35,619 bases of DNA from Plectonema cf. radiosum LEGE 06105 (GCF_015207665.1 NZ_JADEWL010000068.1:1-35619), one strand, 5' to 3'; shown: positions 16,301 through 25,251, numbered from the stretch's first letter. Numbers and translations: made by a program. The notes: generated by a model not told the origin, from the letters alone.

Positions 16301-17697
16301 AGTTTGACTTGAATTTTCTCTAACTCTGGAGATATTTTAATTACTTCTTTATCCTGTTTCTTGTTTGTTATCTCCTGCTTTAAAGCATCCATATCTGCCA
16401 ATAAATTGCGAAACTCAGATTTACGATCAGGACTCTTACTCCAATCCCAAACAAGATTTAAATCCCCAGCCAGAAAACCAGCCCGACAAGCACGACGGCG
16501 AATTTTACCACTAGAAGTTTTGGGAATACTTCCGGTTTTTAAAAGTAGGATAGTATGAACTTGTAATTCATGTTCTTCCCCAACAGCCTGTAAAATATTT
16601 TTCGCGATCGCATCACCATCTAGCTTTCGTAAATACTCACGTTCTACCTCACAAGTAACTACCAAATGTTCCTGTCCATTAATATCCACTGAAAATGCTG
16701 CACTCGCACTTTCTTTAACAGCAATATGACTTGTTTCTACAGTTAATTCAATATCCTGGGGATAATAATTCCGTCCGCGAATAATAATTAAATCTTTCAA
16801 TCTACCAGTTACAAATAATTCCCCATTCTGCAAAAAACCTAAATCACCACTCCGTAAAAAAGAACCTTCTTGAGTATCTGCCAAATAAGCCGAGAAAGTA
16901 GCTTGAGTTTCTTCTACTTTTCGCCAATATCCTTGAGCAACACTTGCTCCTCTAATCCAAATTTCTCCAACTTCATCATCAGAACAACGTTGTAATGTTT
17001 CCGGATGAACAATTACAATCTGATGATTTTCAATATTGTTACCAGAACTAACAAAAGTCTGAGCATAATTAGTTTTTGTAGACGCTGGAATCACACGATT
17101 TTCTAACAATCCTTTACCATCAACACTTGTTAGTATCGGTGCATCTTTTTTCACACCACCAGTAACAATTAAAGTACTTTCAGCCATCCCATAACAAGGA
17201 TAAAAACTACTAGCACGAAAACCACAACTTGCAAACGTCTCTGCAAACTTAGTTAGAGTTTCAGCACGAATTGGTTCCGCACCATTAAAAGCAACTTCCC
17301 AACTACTTAAATCAAGGGTTTCTCGTTGTTCAGGTGTAATTTTACGCACACATAGGTCATAAGCAAAATTTGGTCCACCACTGGTAGTAGCTTTGTAGCG
17401 AGAAATAGCTTCTAACCACTGAAAAGGCTTTTGTAAAAAATCCACAGGTGACATCAGTGCAACCGGAAAACCACCGTAAAGAGGTTGGAGAATTCCACCA
17501 ATTAATCCCATATCATGATAAGGAGGTAGCCAAATCACACCTTGACTGTGGGATGAATGAGCAAAACACTGATGAATTGCAGCTAAATTGGCTAACAGGT
17601 TGCCGTGGCTAACCATAACACCTTTTGGCATCCCCGTAGAACCAGAGGTGTATTGCAGAAAAGCGAGGGAATCACGATTTATCTGTAATGGTTGCAA
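13300..17697 (-). pseudogene. FAAL-ACP-C-A lipopeptide synthetase, truncated at both ends
   Basis: The open frame encodes 1465 residues. Residues 1-430 are the rear two thirds of a fatty acyl-AMP ligase (LAFLQYTSGSTGMPKGVMVS, WLPPYHDMGLIGG, GRLKDLIIIRGRNYYPQDIE). The acyl carrier domain follows with MGADSL (Ser 494), then a condensation domain with HHIIIDG at 695-701, then an adenylation domain from about 1030 (YTSGSTGKPKG, NAYGPTEATI, YKTGDLARY, GFRIELGEIE). The chain breaks off at HPQVKQANVYRAKN, losing the A10 Lys and the peptidyl carrier. At the 5' end about 150 FAAL residues are missing: the frame is closed by TAG at 17701-17703 and starts only with TTG. It once activated a fatty acid and loaded one amino acid; it is unlikely to work now. 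My reading of the A-domain pocket is D-V-E-N-V-V-A-I-T; the substrate is not assigned. Confidence 0.8.
13482..13503. repeat. 22-base perfect palindrome inside the NRPS A domain
   Basis: GAGACGTTATATATAACGTCTC is a perfect palindrome and belongs to the cyanobacterial GTAGAGACG...CGTCTCTAC repeat family. It falls in the NRPS frame at residues 1399-1406 between PFNYV and SPKLYKTGD, where usual A domains have a short variable loop. It appears to have been inserted in frame without a stop. Confidence 0.8.
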
Positions 17698-17772
17698 TCT
17701 CTAATCTCGATAGTTTTGCTTGATCTATTGCAATGTAAAATGATCTTGATCAAATAGGAGTGTATATAATAA

Positions 17773-18411
17773 GTGAAACCAATTTTAGGTTTAGCCATCA
17801 GTTCCATATTCATTTGTTCACCAGCTTCTGCAATTGTTCAATTACAACCCTTATCTGGTGTCAAGATTTTAGTTAATCCAGGACACGGAGGGCAAGAAAC
17901 TGGTGCGGCTGGTCCAACAGGATATTTAGCTAAAGATGTCAGCTTGAGTGTATCTAAGTTGCTCCGCGATCAACTGGTGTTAAGAGGTGCGATAGTGGTG
18001 ATGACGCGAGAAGATGACATAGAATTAAGTTTATCCGATCGCCAAGCCATGATTGATCGAGAAGAACCAACCATCGCTATAACTATACATTACACAGCAG
18101 TACCCGACGACGGAGATGCCGAGAATAGCAAGGGTATTAGAACTTTTTGGTATCATTCCCAAGCTCATAGTCTAGCCGTTTTTCTGCATAATTATCTAGT
18201 TAACCAGCTAGGACGTTCATCAATGGGGGTGTTTTGGAATAATTTGGCTTTAACTCGTCCCTCTACAGCACCATCAGTGGTAATGGAACTGGGTTTTATG
18301 ACCAATCCTGAAGAATTTGAATGGATAGCTAATACCGACGAACAAAAAAAATTAGCGCGAGTCTTGGCAGATGCTATTGTTGAGTGGTTTCAGAATCAAA
18401 TCACTCCATAA
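17773..18411 (+). CDS. N-acetylmuramoyl-L-alanine amidase (Amidase_3) homologue
   Basis: A 212-residue exported cell-wall hydrolase of the AmiC zinc family. A signal peptide of about 20 residues ends at SPASA. The fold motifs are ILVNPGHGGQETGAAGPTG (zinc His 38), TIHYTAVPDDGDAENSKG (zinc His 106), FWNNLALTRPSTAPSVVMELGFM (catalytic Glu). The second zinc ligand, Glu in the usual EKD motif, is Ala here (YLAKDV, Ala 53, codon GCT), so zinc binding and activity are doubtful. GTG 17773 is taken as the start, with AGGAG at 17756-17760 twelve bases upstream; no better start is in frame. It is divergent from the truncated synthetase and convergent with the next gene. Confidence 0.85.
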   Translation: MKPILGLAISSIFICSPASAIVQLQPLSGVKILVNPGHGGQETGAAGPTGYLAKDVSLSVSKLLRDQLVLRGAIVVMTREDDIELSLSDRQAMIDREEPTIAITIHYTAVPDDGDAENSKGIRTFWYHSQAHSLAVFLHNYLVNQLGRSSMGVFWNNLALTRPSTAPSVVMELGFMTNPEEFEWIANTDEQKKLARVLADAIVEWFQNQITP

Positions 18412-18433
18412 TCATAACTTGAGATGAGATAGC

Positions 18434-19369
18434 TTATCCCGGATTAACTGGCGAATATTCCCCAAATTGCCAACGTAAACGAGTCGCATTTTGAGTTTCT
18501 AATACCTGCTTAATCTCAAACTCAACTAAACGCTCTGCTCCAGCAAATTCACTTAATCTTTCTGCATCCCAAATCACTTTTGCTTTTCCTGTTAATTGCA
18601 ATATATCACCTGCTTGAAAGTCTATAAATAATAAACCTGCATGGGAATTTACAAGCAAGTTACCAAAGGTTTGAAACATATTATTTCCTGAATAATCAGG
18701 AAACAGTAATTTGTTACTATTTAAAATTCTTACAAATCCCGGAAATCCTCCTCGATGAGAAGCATCTGCACCACTTTCGGGATGAAAACTAGCAATAAAA
18801 AAAGTATCCGATTGAGCTATCCAAAATTGATTTTTTTCGTTTAAAGCATCTCTGGTAACAGTTTCAGCTTGTTCTAATGAATCATTTACAGTTTTTTCTA
18901 TATGACGGATTTGAATATATTTAGGACAGTTGAAAAATGCTTGTTTAATGTCTACTTTTATATTTGTTGAACTGAGCCGCCCATCAGTACAGGTACCGCT
19001 AATCTCTGCTTTGCCATTGAAACGCGATCGCCTGCGATTTGCCAAGTCAATCACTAATAAACCAATATCTTGGTTGTTTTCCAAGTTTTGATACAGTGGA
19101 ATGGTAGATTTAGAACAGCCATCAATTTGTACATTAATGTGTAAGGTCTGCTGGTTGAGAACTTGGATAAAACCAGGTTCTCCTGTTAATAAAGATGCCC
19201 AAACTTGACTATGTATATCTACTGTACTAGCAATTGCTAATTGTTGTGTGCGAAGAAATTCCTGTGCTGCTGGTTTGATCAAATTACTGATTACACTACA
19301 CAGTTTTTGTGCTTCTTCACGCACTCCCGCTTGGTTTTGGACTGCGATTTCTCCAGAATGGAAAGACAT
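18434..19369 (-). CDS. Pyridoxamine-5'-phosphate-oxidase-like (FMN split-barrel) protein
   Basis: A 311-residue cytosolic protein of the PPOX-like flavin-barrel family, built from two barrel-like halves. The first half has WASLLTGEPGFIQVLNQQTL and NQDIGLLVIDLANRRRSRFNGKAEI. The second has TFFIASFHPESGADASHRGG, FPGFVRILNSNKLLFPDYSG and NAGLLFIDFQ-type strands with LTGKAKVIW. The GxADASHRGG segment is characteristic of this group, and likely binds FMN or a related flavin. The substrate is unknown; relatives are annotated only as pyridoxamine-phosphate-oxidase-like. The stop is 23 bases from the convergent amidase stop. No ribosome binding site is clear at the ATG. Confidence 0.8.
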   Translation of the reverse strand: MSFHSGEIAVQNQAGVREEAQKLCSVISNLIKPAAQEFLRTQQLAIASTVDIHSQVWASLLTGEPGFIQVLNQQTLHINVQIDGCSKSTIPLYQNLENNQDIGLLVIDLANRRRSRFNGKAEISGTCTDGRLSSTNIKVDIKQAFFNCPKYIQIRHIEKTVNDSLEQAETVTRDALNEKNQFWIAQSDTFFIASFHPESGADASHRGGFPGFVRILNSNKLLFPDYSGNNMFQTFGNLLVNSHAGLLFIDFQAGDILQLTGKAKVIWDAERLSEFAGAERLVEFEIKQVLETQNATRLRWQFGEYSPVNPG

Positions 19370-19451
19370 TGGGATTTGGAATTTGGAATTGTTTGAATAT
19401 CAATTACTTAATACTATTTTCAAGTTTTGCTGACATCACCTGAGATGCTCA

Positions 19452-19491
19452 AGATCAGTTTTGCGATCGCAAATACCCATAAAACTGATCT
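19452..19491. repeat. Perfect hairpin AGATCAGTTTT...AAAACTGATCT
   Basis: Eleven-base perfect inverted arms with an 18-base loop contain a HIP1 octamer. It lies about 100 bases upstream of the NB-ARC-WD40 gene, between two divergent genes. A second, imperfect copy lies at 8963-9004. Confidence 0.65.
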
Positions 19492-19588
19492 AGGCAAATT
19501 TTTATGAATATGCTATTGCAAATTAGATTAAAGTTCTGCAATATATACCTATAAGAAATATGTATATGTACAGGATGTATAGCAAATC

Positions 19589-22500
19589 GTGGCAACTCTC
19601 AAAGCTTCTCAACAGGGAATCACAGCGATTAAGCAAGCTAGAATTGCTCAGGGTTGGTCTGTCGATGATTTTCGCTGGTTAGAGTCAGCGAGTGAGATTT
19701 TGGGTGTTTCTTGGCAAGAAAATGGTGTTTTGGCAGTGGGAATTTCCGAGGGTACCTGGAAAAGATTTTTAGCAGGAAAAAACCCAATTAATGCTGATGC
19801 TTTTAAAGCTTATTGTCAGGTTTTGGGGTTGAATTGGCAAGAAGTTGGGGAAATTGCGGTAAAAAAAGAATTTTCTTCTTCCCACCCTCTCCCCCTCTCC
19901 CCTCTTATAGATTGGGGTGATGCTCCCGATGTATCATTTTTTTATGGTCGTCAAGCAGAAATACAGATAGTTAAGCAATGGGTTGTGCAAGAAAAATGTC
20001 GTTTAATAACCTTGTTGGGGATGGGTGGTATCGGTAAAACGACGCTTTGTGTCAAGGTAGCGCAACAAATTGTTGAAATGCAGGATTTTGCCTGTTTAAT
20101 TTGGCGAAGTTTGCGTAATGCACCACCGATTGAAGATATTTTAGTTGAATTAATTCAGGTTTTTTCTAAACAGCAAGAAACGGTTTTACCTGTTACTTTA
20201 TCAGGTCAAATTTCACTGTTATTAAAATATTTGCGTTCATCACCTTGTTTGTTGATTTTAGATAATGCTGAATCGATTTTACAACCAGGTGAACGCACTG
20301 GTAGTTATCAAGTGGGATATGAGGGATATAGTGAATTATTCCGATGTTTTGCAGAGACTTTCCATCAAAGTTGTTTGATTTTAACTTCACGAGAAAAACC
20401 CCAAGGTTTGGCAAAATATGAAGGAGAAAGTTTACCTGTACGTTCTTTACAATTAACAGGTTTAGCAGAAACGGAAGGGCGAGAATTATTTGGTCTTCAA
20501 GGTAAATTTAAGGCTTCAGAAGTACAATGGCAAGCTTTAATTTCTCGTTATGGTGGTAATCCTCTGGCTTTAAAAATTGTTGCCTCTTCTATTCACGATT
20601 TTTTTGATGGTGATGTTTGCCAATTTTTAGAAATTTCTCTGCAAAGTACGTTTATTTTTGATGATATTCGAGATTTACTTGACCAACAGTTCTATCGGCT
20701 CACAAAGTTAGAACAACAAATCATGTTTTGGGTTGCAATTAATCGTGAACCTGTTTCTTTATCTGAATTACAAACAGATTTTGTAATTAATGTTTCCCCA
20801 CGTGAGTTATTAGAATCTCTTTCATCTTTGCAACGACGTTCTTTTATTCAACAATCTAAAGACGCAAAATTTCGCGTCTCTACCGTGTTTACTCAGCAAC
20901 CTGTGGTGATGGAATATGTGATTAATCAAATCATTGAGAAAATCTGTGATGAAATAGTTAATCAAAAAATATATTTATTTGCGAGTCATGCTTTGATGAA
21001 AGCACAAGCTAAAGATTATGTGCGCGAAACTCAAATCAATCTAATTTTACAACCTATTATTAACCAATTGACTAATCAACTTGGTAGTTCAGAAAATATT
21101 TATTGTTATCTCAATCAAATTCTCTCAAGTTTCCGAGGAAAATCAGCCAAAGAAACGGGATATTTAGCTGGTAATTCTCTGAATTTATTACATCAAGCAC
21201 AAGTTGATATTAGCGACTGTGATTTTTCTGGTTTAACATTATGGCAAGCATACCTACAAGGTGTACATTTACATGATGTCAATTTTTCTAATTCCGATTT
21301 ATCTCGTTGTGTATTTACGGAAATTTTAGGCAATATTTTATCAGCTAATTTTAGTTCAAATGGAAAGCTTTTAGCAACTTGTGATACTGACTGTAATGTG
21401 CGGATTTGGGAAGTAAAAACAGGTAAATTACTATTAATTTGTCAAGGTCATAATAACTGGGTGCGCTTTGTAACTTTTAGTCCCAATGGAGACATTTTAG
21501 CGAGTTGTGGTGCCGATCATCAAATTAAATTATGGAATGTTCGCGATGGTATTTGCATTAAAACCCTAACTGGACATGATCATGAAATATTTTCTCTCGC
21601 TTTTAGTCCCAAGGGTAATATCTTAGCAAGTGCAAGCGGCGATCGCACAATCAAAATCTGGGATATTTACGACGGTAACTGTATCAAAACTCTTACTGGA
21701 CATACAGATTGGGTGCGTTGTGTTACTTTTAGTCCCCAGGGAGAAATTTTAGCAAGTAGCGGTGCAGACCATAAAATTAAATTGTGGGATCTAGAAACGG
21801 GGGAATGTGTCCAAACCCTGAGTGAACATCAAAATTGGGTACGTTCCATTGCATTTAGTCCAGATAATCAAACTTTAGCAAGTGCAAGTGGCGATCGCAC
21901 AATTAAAATCTGGAATTATCAGACAGGGGAATGCCTTAAAACCTATAGTGGACATACAAACAGCGTTTATTCTGTGGCTTTTAGTCCTGGGGGTGAGATA
22001 CTTGTAAGCGGAAGTGGCGATCGCAGTGTGAAAATCTGGGATTGCAAGACTCATACTTGCATTAAAACTTTACATAAACAAACTAATGAAGTTTGCTGCG
22101 TTGCTGTAAGTCCCGATAATCAAACAATTGCTTGCGTCAGCTTAGACCAAACCATGCGATTATGGGATTATCATAGCGGGGAATGTTTAAAAACTTGGCA
22201 AGGAAATACGGATTGGGCATTGCCTGTAAAATATAGTCCAAATAATCAAATTTTAGCAAGTGGAAGTAATGACAAAACGATTAAATTATGGGATTGGCAA
22301 ACAGGAAATTGTTTAAGAAGTTTACAAGGACATAGTGATTTTATTTATGGACTTGCTTTTAATCCAGAAGGACAAATTTTAGCCAGTGCGAGTACAGATT
22401 CTACTGTTAGATTATGGGCTGTAAATACAGGTAAATGTTTTCAAATATTACAAGGACATACAGATTGGGTTTATGCTGTAGAATTTCATCCCAACGGTGA

Positions 22501-23179
22501 AATTATAGCTAGTGCAAGTGCCGATTGTACAATAAAAATATGGGATTGGCATACAGGACAATCTTTCAATACTTTAACTGGTCATACTGATAAAATTTTG
22601 GGAATCACCTTTAGTCATGATGGTAAAATATTAGCAAGTGCTAGTGCTGACCAAACTGTGAGAATTTGGGATTGGCAAACGGGTAATTGTTTGAAAATTT
22701 TAAGCGCCCATGCAGACAGAATTTATGCAGTTATATTCAGTCAAGATGATCGGATTTTAGCAACTTGTAGTACAGACCAAACAATTAAACTTTGGCAATT
22801 CCCAACAGGAGAGTTTTTAAAAACCTTAACTGGGCATAAAAATTGGGTCTTTTCTATAGCTTTTAGCCCAGATATAAATACTCTTGCTAGCGCTTCCCAT
22901 GACCAAACCGTGAGAATTTGGGATGTAAAAACAGGAGAATGTAAATACATTTGTGTGGGACATACACATTTAGTTTCTGCTATTACTTTTAGCCCAGGAG
23001 GTAAATTTATTGCTAGTGGTTCCCAAGACCAAACTGTGAGAATTTGGGATATCAATACGGGTGAATCTACCAGAATTTTGATTGCGAAAAGACTTTATGA
23101 AGGAATGAGAATTACTGGAGTTAAAGGATTAACAGATGCGACAATTTTAACGCTACAAGCTTTGGGTGCAGTGGTGTGA
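19589..23179 (+). CDS. STAND protein: HTH-like, NB-ARC, pentapeptide-like, 14 WD40 repeats
   Basis: A 1196-residue signalling or defence-type NTPase. Residues 1-90 look helix-turn-helix-like (GVSWQENGVLAVGISEGTWK, AFKAYCQVLGLNWQEVGE). The NB-ARC ATPase follows the FFYGRQAEI entry motif: P-loop LLGMGGIGKTTL near 145-155, LLILDNAES Walker B, LILTSREKP and GNPLALKI (GxP). A short pentapeptide-like stretch (CDFSGLTLWQAYLQG) leads into 14 WD40 repeats from about 580 to 1165, enough for two seven-bladed propellers. The propellers probably sense a ligand and relieve inhibition of the NTPase; no toxic effector domain is recognisable. The start is GTG 19589. Two repeat-derived insertions are visible: a C/T-rich run at 19883-19915 in the linker and a palindrome at 20861. 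Confidence 0.9.
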   Translation: MATLKASQQGITAIKQARIAQGWSVDDFRWLESASEILGVSWQENGVLAVGISEGTWKRFLAGKNPINADAFKAYCQVLGLNWQEVGEIAVKKEFSSSHPLPLSPLIDWGDAPDVSFFYGRQAEIQIVKQWVVQEKCRLITLLGMGGIGKTTLCVKVAQQIVEMQDFACLIWRSLRNAPPIEDILVELIQVFSKQQETVLPVTLSGQISLLLKYLRSSPCLLILDNAESILQPGERTGSYQVGYEGYSELFRCFAETFHQSCLILTSREKPQGLAKYEGESLPVRSLQLTGLAETEGRELFGLQGKFKASEVQWQALISRYGGNPLALKIVASSIHDFFDGDVCQFLEISLQSTFIFDDIRDLLDQQFYRLTKLEQQIMFWVAINREPVSLSELQTDFVINVSPRELLESLSSLQRRSFIQQSKDAKFRVSTVFTQQPVVMEYVINQIIEKICDEIVNQKIYLFASHALMKAQAKDYVRETQINLILQPIINQLTNQLGSSENIYCYLNQILSSFRGKSAKETGYLAGNSLNLLHQAQVDISDCDFSGLTLWQAYLQGVHLHDVNFSNSDLSRCVFTEILGNILSANFSSNGKLLATCDTDCNVRIWEVKTGKLLLICQGHNNWVRFVTFSPNGDILASCGADHQIKLWNVRDGICIKTLTGHDHEIFSLAFSPKGNILASASGDRTIKIWDIYDGNCIKTLTGHTDWVRCVTFSPQGEILASSGADHKIKLWDLETGECVQTLSEHQNWVRSIAFSPDNQTLASASGDRTIKIWNYQTGECLKTYSGHTNSVYSVAFSPGGEILVSGSGDRSVKIWDCKTHTCIKTLHKQTNEVCCVAVSPDNQTIACVSLDQTMRLWDYHSGECLKTWQGNTDWALPVKYSPNNQILASGSNDKTIKLWDWQTGNCLRSLQGHSDFIYGLAFNPEGQILASASTDSTVRLWAVNTGKCFQILQGHTDWVYAVEFHPNGEIIASASADCTIKIWDWHTGQSFNTLTGHTDKILGITFSHDGKILASASADQTVRIWDWQTGNCLKILSAHADRIYAVIFSQDDRILATCSTDQTIKLWQFPTGEFLKTLTGHKNWVFSIAFSPDINTLASASHDQTVRIWDVKTGECKYICVGHTHLVSAITFSPGGKFIASGSQDQTVRIWDINTGESTRILIAKRLYEGMRITGVKGLTDATILTLQALGAVV
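20861..20878. repeat. Palindromic repeat inside the NB-ARC-WD40 gene
   Basis: GACGCAAAATTTCGCGTC is an 18-base near-palindrome (one mismatch), followed by TCTAC. It matches the same GTAGAGACGCG...CGCGTCTCTAC repeat family as 13482-13503 and 23213-23255. It lies in frame and encodes DAKFRV between QQSK and STVF, without harming the frame. Confidence 0.65.
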
Positions 23180-23212
23180 ATATCAGTTTTTACTCTTGGT
23201 AAACATTCATTA

Positions 23213-23255
23213 TAGAGACGCGACTAGGAGCTTGCAAGAAGCAGTAGCCTCTCTA
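23213..23255. repeat. Degenerate inverted repeat TAGAGACGCGACT...CTCTCTA
   Basis: The two 13-base arms agree at 11 positions. It lies 33 bases after the NB-ARC-WD40 stop, in the intergenic gap between convergent genes, and is a likely degraded member of the TAGAGACGCG palindrome family. Confidence 0.5.
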
Positions 23256-23298
23256 CACCTGCAAGGATTTTGTAATATTCAGTCTTAATTCCCCTTAT

Positions 23299-23841
23299 TT
23301 ACTTGATTTTTGGGAATGAACCCATCAGGTGAGTGAAAGTGACTTTGCCCAGTTCACCAGGCATTTGACCGTGTGTTTTATTATCTGCATGATAAGCAAG
23401 TGCCAACATTTGATAATTATTATTGTTAGGTACAGTGATAGTTGCAGTGGCGTTACCACGAGGATCTGCTCTGAACTCATTACTGGGTAAACCTCCTGCT
23501 GGTCCCATGTCCATTCCTACAAGTTTTTTATTCACCCACCAGAAGGTGTAAAGTCCGTTAGGTGCTAAACCACTGGCTTTGAGTGTCACCTGATAATTAT
23601 TGGCATTGACGGGTGATATGGAAACCTCACCTTTAGCAGTCAGCCATTTTTCTTTAGTAAAACCTCTGGGAGTACCGTCATCAGCAGTAGCCATTAGCAT
23701 TCCAGAGGTCTTTTGATTCTGTGCGATTAAAGTTGGGGAAATATTTTTGTTGTTGGTGTTTATCTGGTTTGCTCTGACAACAGGTAACACAACAGTAGAT
23801 AAAGTTAGGGTAGATAGGCTAGCAATAATTAAACGTTTCAT
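23299..23841 (-). CDS. Secreted beta-rich protein of unknown function
   Basis: A 180-residue exported protein. A signal peptide (MKRLIIASLSTLTLSTVVLP, probable cleavage after VRA) is followed by an Asn-rich segment and a beta-rich domain: VTLKASGLAPNGLYTFWWVN, NEFRADPRGNATATITVP, ALAYHADNKTHGQMPGELG, VTFTHLMG. The layout of Gly-Leu-Ala-Pro-Asn-Gly turns, a conserved Trp-Trp and His residues near the end recalls single-domain exported proteins such as the CHRD type, but I cannot place it with certainty. The ATG has GGAG in AGGAGTTCTGAAG just upstream on the minus strand (about 23852). It is separated by 251 bases from the redox cluster and probably forms its own unit. Confidence 0.7.
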   Translation of the reverse strand: MKRLIIASLSTLTLSTVVLPVVRANQINTNNKNISPTLIAQNQKTSGMLMATADDGTPRGFTKEKWLTAKGEVSISPVNANNYQVTLKASGLAPNGLYTFWWVNKKLVGMDMGPAGGLPSNEFRADPRGNATATITVPNNNNYQMLALAYHADNKTHGQMPGELGKVTFTHLMGSFPKIK

Positions 23842-24092
23842 CTTCAGAACTCCTGATTGAATACTTTACTTGAGTCAAGGTTGACCTTTCTTATGGTTCA
23901 GATGGATCAACTGCAATATCCGTTAGAAAATAAATCCCAACTAGATACAAAGCATTTAGACCTATATGCTGTTTTGATTCTGTTTTGTATCTAGGCATCT
24001 AATCTGCTGCTAAATTTATCAAAATCCTTGATATTCTCGATCTTCTTTTTTGATTCGTGCGGAACCAAAAATAGCTACCCGATAATGGGGTT

Positions 24093-24746
24093 TCATAGGA
24101 TTGCAATCTCCTTAAGAATTGTGACAATCTCTTCCGGATTTTGTCTTTGTGTATAATCAGGCTTAACAAAAGCATGGACAATTACACCATCAGTATTGAC
24201 AACGTAAGTTGCTGGTATGGGTAACTCAAAGCTTTCATCCCCATTACTTGCAGGTAGATTAATGCCAAATCCTTGATAAATGGGACGAAGTGCTTCTGGA
24301 ATGGTAAATACTAAGCCAAATTGACGGGCAACCTGATTACCAACATCACTTAATACTGCAAAAGTCAATTCATTTTTTTCCACTGTTGAAAGCGAGTTAT
24401 CCGGGGTTTGGGGTGAAATTGCCACTAATGTACCCCCATAAGCCTTGATTTCCGGTAGTGCTTGCTGTAATGCTCGCAACTCCAAATTACAATAGGGACA
24501 CCATCCTCCGCGATAAAAGGAAATCACGACTAAACTTGATTTGAGTAACTGGTAAATATCAACTAATTCACCGATCGCATTTGGTAAGGTAAAACTGGGT
24601 ATAGTATCTCCTTCTTGGAGAGAATTATCGCTAATACCCGAATTGAGCAAATCGATGGCTGCTTGTTCCATCAGAACTTTGATTTCTTCTGGCATTTTTG
24701 ATTCTATTTGCACTGCTAAATTGACTAAATCTTCAGTTAAATTCAT
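24093..24746 (-). CDS. Peroxiredoxin-like AhpC/TSA-family protein
   Basis: A cytosolic thiol peroxidase candidate of 217 residues. The thioredoxin fold starts with GDTIPSFTLPNAIGELVDIYQ, then VVISFYRGGWCPYCNLELRAL with the active-site pair Cys 83 and Cys 86 (CxxC rather than the single peroxidatic Cys of classic AhpC), then TLVAISPQTPDNSL and LPIPATYVVNTDGVI. The ATG at 24746 is preferred to the TTG two codons upstream, because AGGAG lies six bases before it. The gene is 44 bases downstream of the thioredoxin gene, likely in the same operon. It would reduce peroxides using thioredoxin. The 23842-24092 gap downstream shows nothing I recognise. Confidence 0.88.
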   Translation of the reverse strand: MNLTEDLVNLAVQIESKMPEEIKVLMEQAAIDLLNSGISDNSLQEGDTIPSFTLPNAIGELVDIYQLLKSSLVVISFYRGGWCPYCNLELRALQQALPEIKAYGGTLVAISPQTPDNSLSTVEKNELTFAVLSDVGNQVARQFGLVFTIPEALRPIYQGFGINLPASNGDESFELPIPATYVVNTDGVIVHAFVKPDYTQRQNPEEIVTILKEIAIL

Positions 24747-24790
24747 AAACAACTCCTAATTATTTGAGGAATGAGAAAAATATAATCATC

Positions 24791-25132
24791 TTAGGCTCGG
24801 AGAATCTTTTCTACAGCTTCTGCATAGAGTTTTTTCGGCTTCAAACCAGGAATCTGAACAACCACTTTCTTCCCCTGAAGAAAGAATACAGTGGGAGCGC
24901 TCCGCACACCCAATTCCATCGCTAATTCTGGTTCTTCAGCCATATCGATTGTCACCATATGTATTTCACTACTATGTTCATTGACTAGTTGTTCAAGAAT
25001 TGGGGTAAGGGTTTTGCAACTAGGGCAGTGAGGGGCGACAAATTTTACTAAAATTGGGTGAGGTGATTCTTGCTGCAACTGTTCTAAGGAATCTCGTCCT
25101 TGACTAAAAATTGAATTAGCTAATTCTGACAT
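24791..25132 (-). CDS. Thioredoxin-family protein with CPSC active site
   Basis: A cytosolic disulfide reductase of 113 residues, normal thioredoxin length. The fold is LVKFVAPHCPSCKTLTPILEQL, VTIDMAEEPELAMELGVRSAPTVFFLQG (with the cis-Pro at SAPT), and VVQIPGLKPKKLY. The active site is CPSC instead of the usual WCGPC, with His in place of the Trp, which would shift the redox potential. AAAGGAG lies 9 bases before the ATG. It sits between the CcdA-like gene (119-base gap) and the peroxiredoxin gene (44-base gap) on the same strand and is the natural electron donor for the latter. Confidence 0.9.
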   Translation of the reverse strand: MSELANSIFSQGRDSLEQLQQESPHPILVKFVAPHCPSCKTLTPILEQLVNEHSSEIHMVTIDMAEEPELAMELGVRSAPTVFFLQGKKVVVQIPGLKPKKLYAEAVEKILRA

Positions 25133-25251
25133 TGTTATTTCTCCTTTGATTTGGATTAAATTTGATTGAGATTGATACCAAGAATTTCTGGAAAAATCTT
25201 GATTGTTTGATTTATGGCGTTATGTTTTATATTCAACCTTGAGAAATCAAC

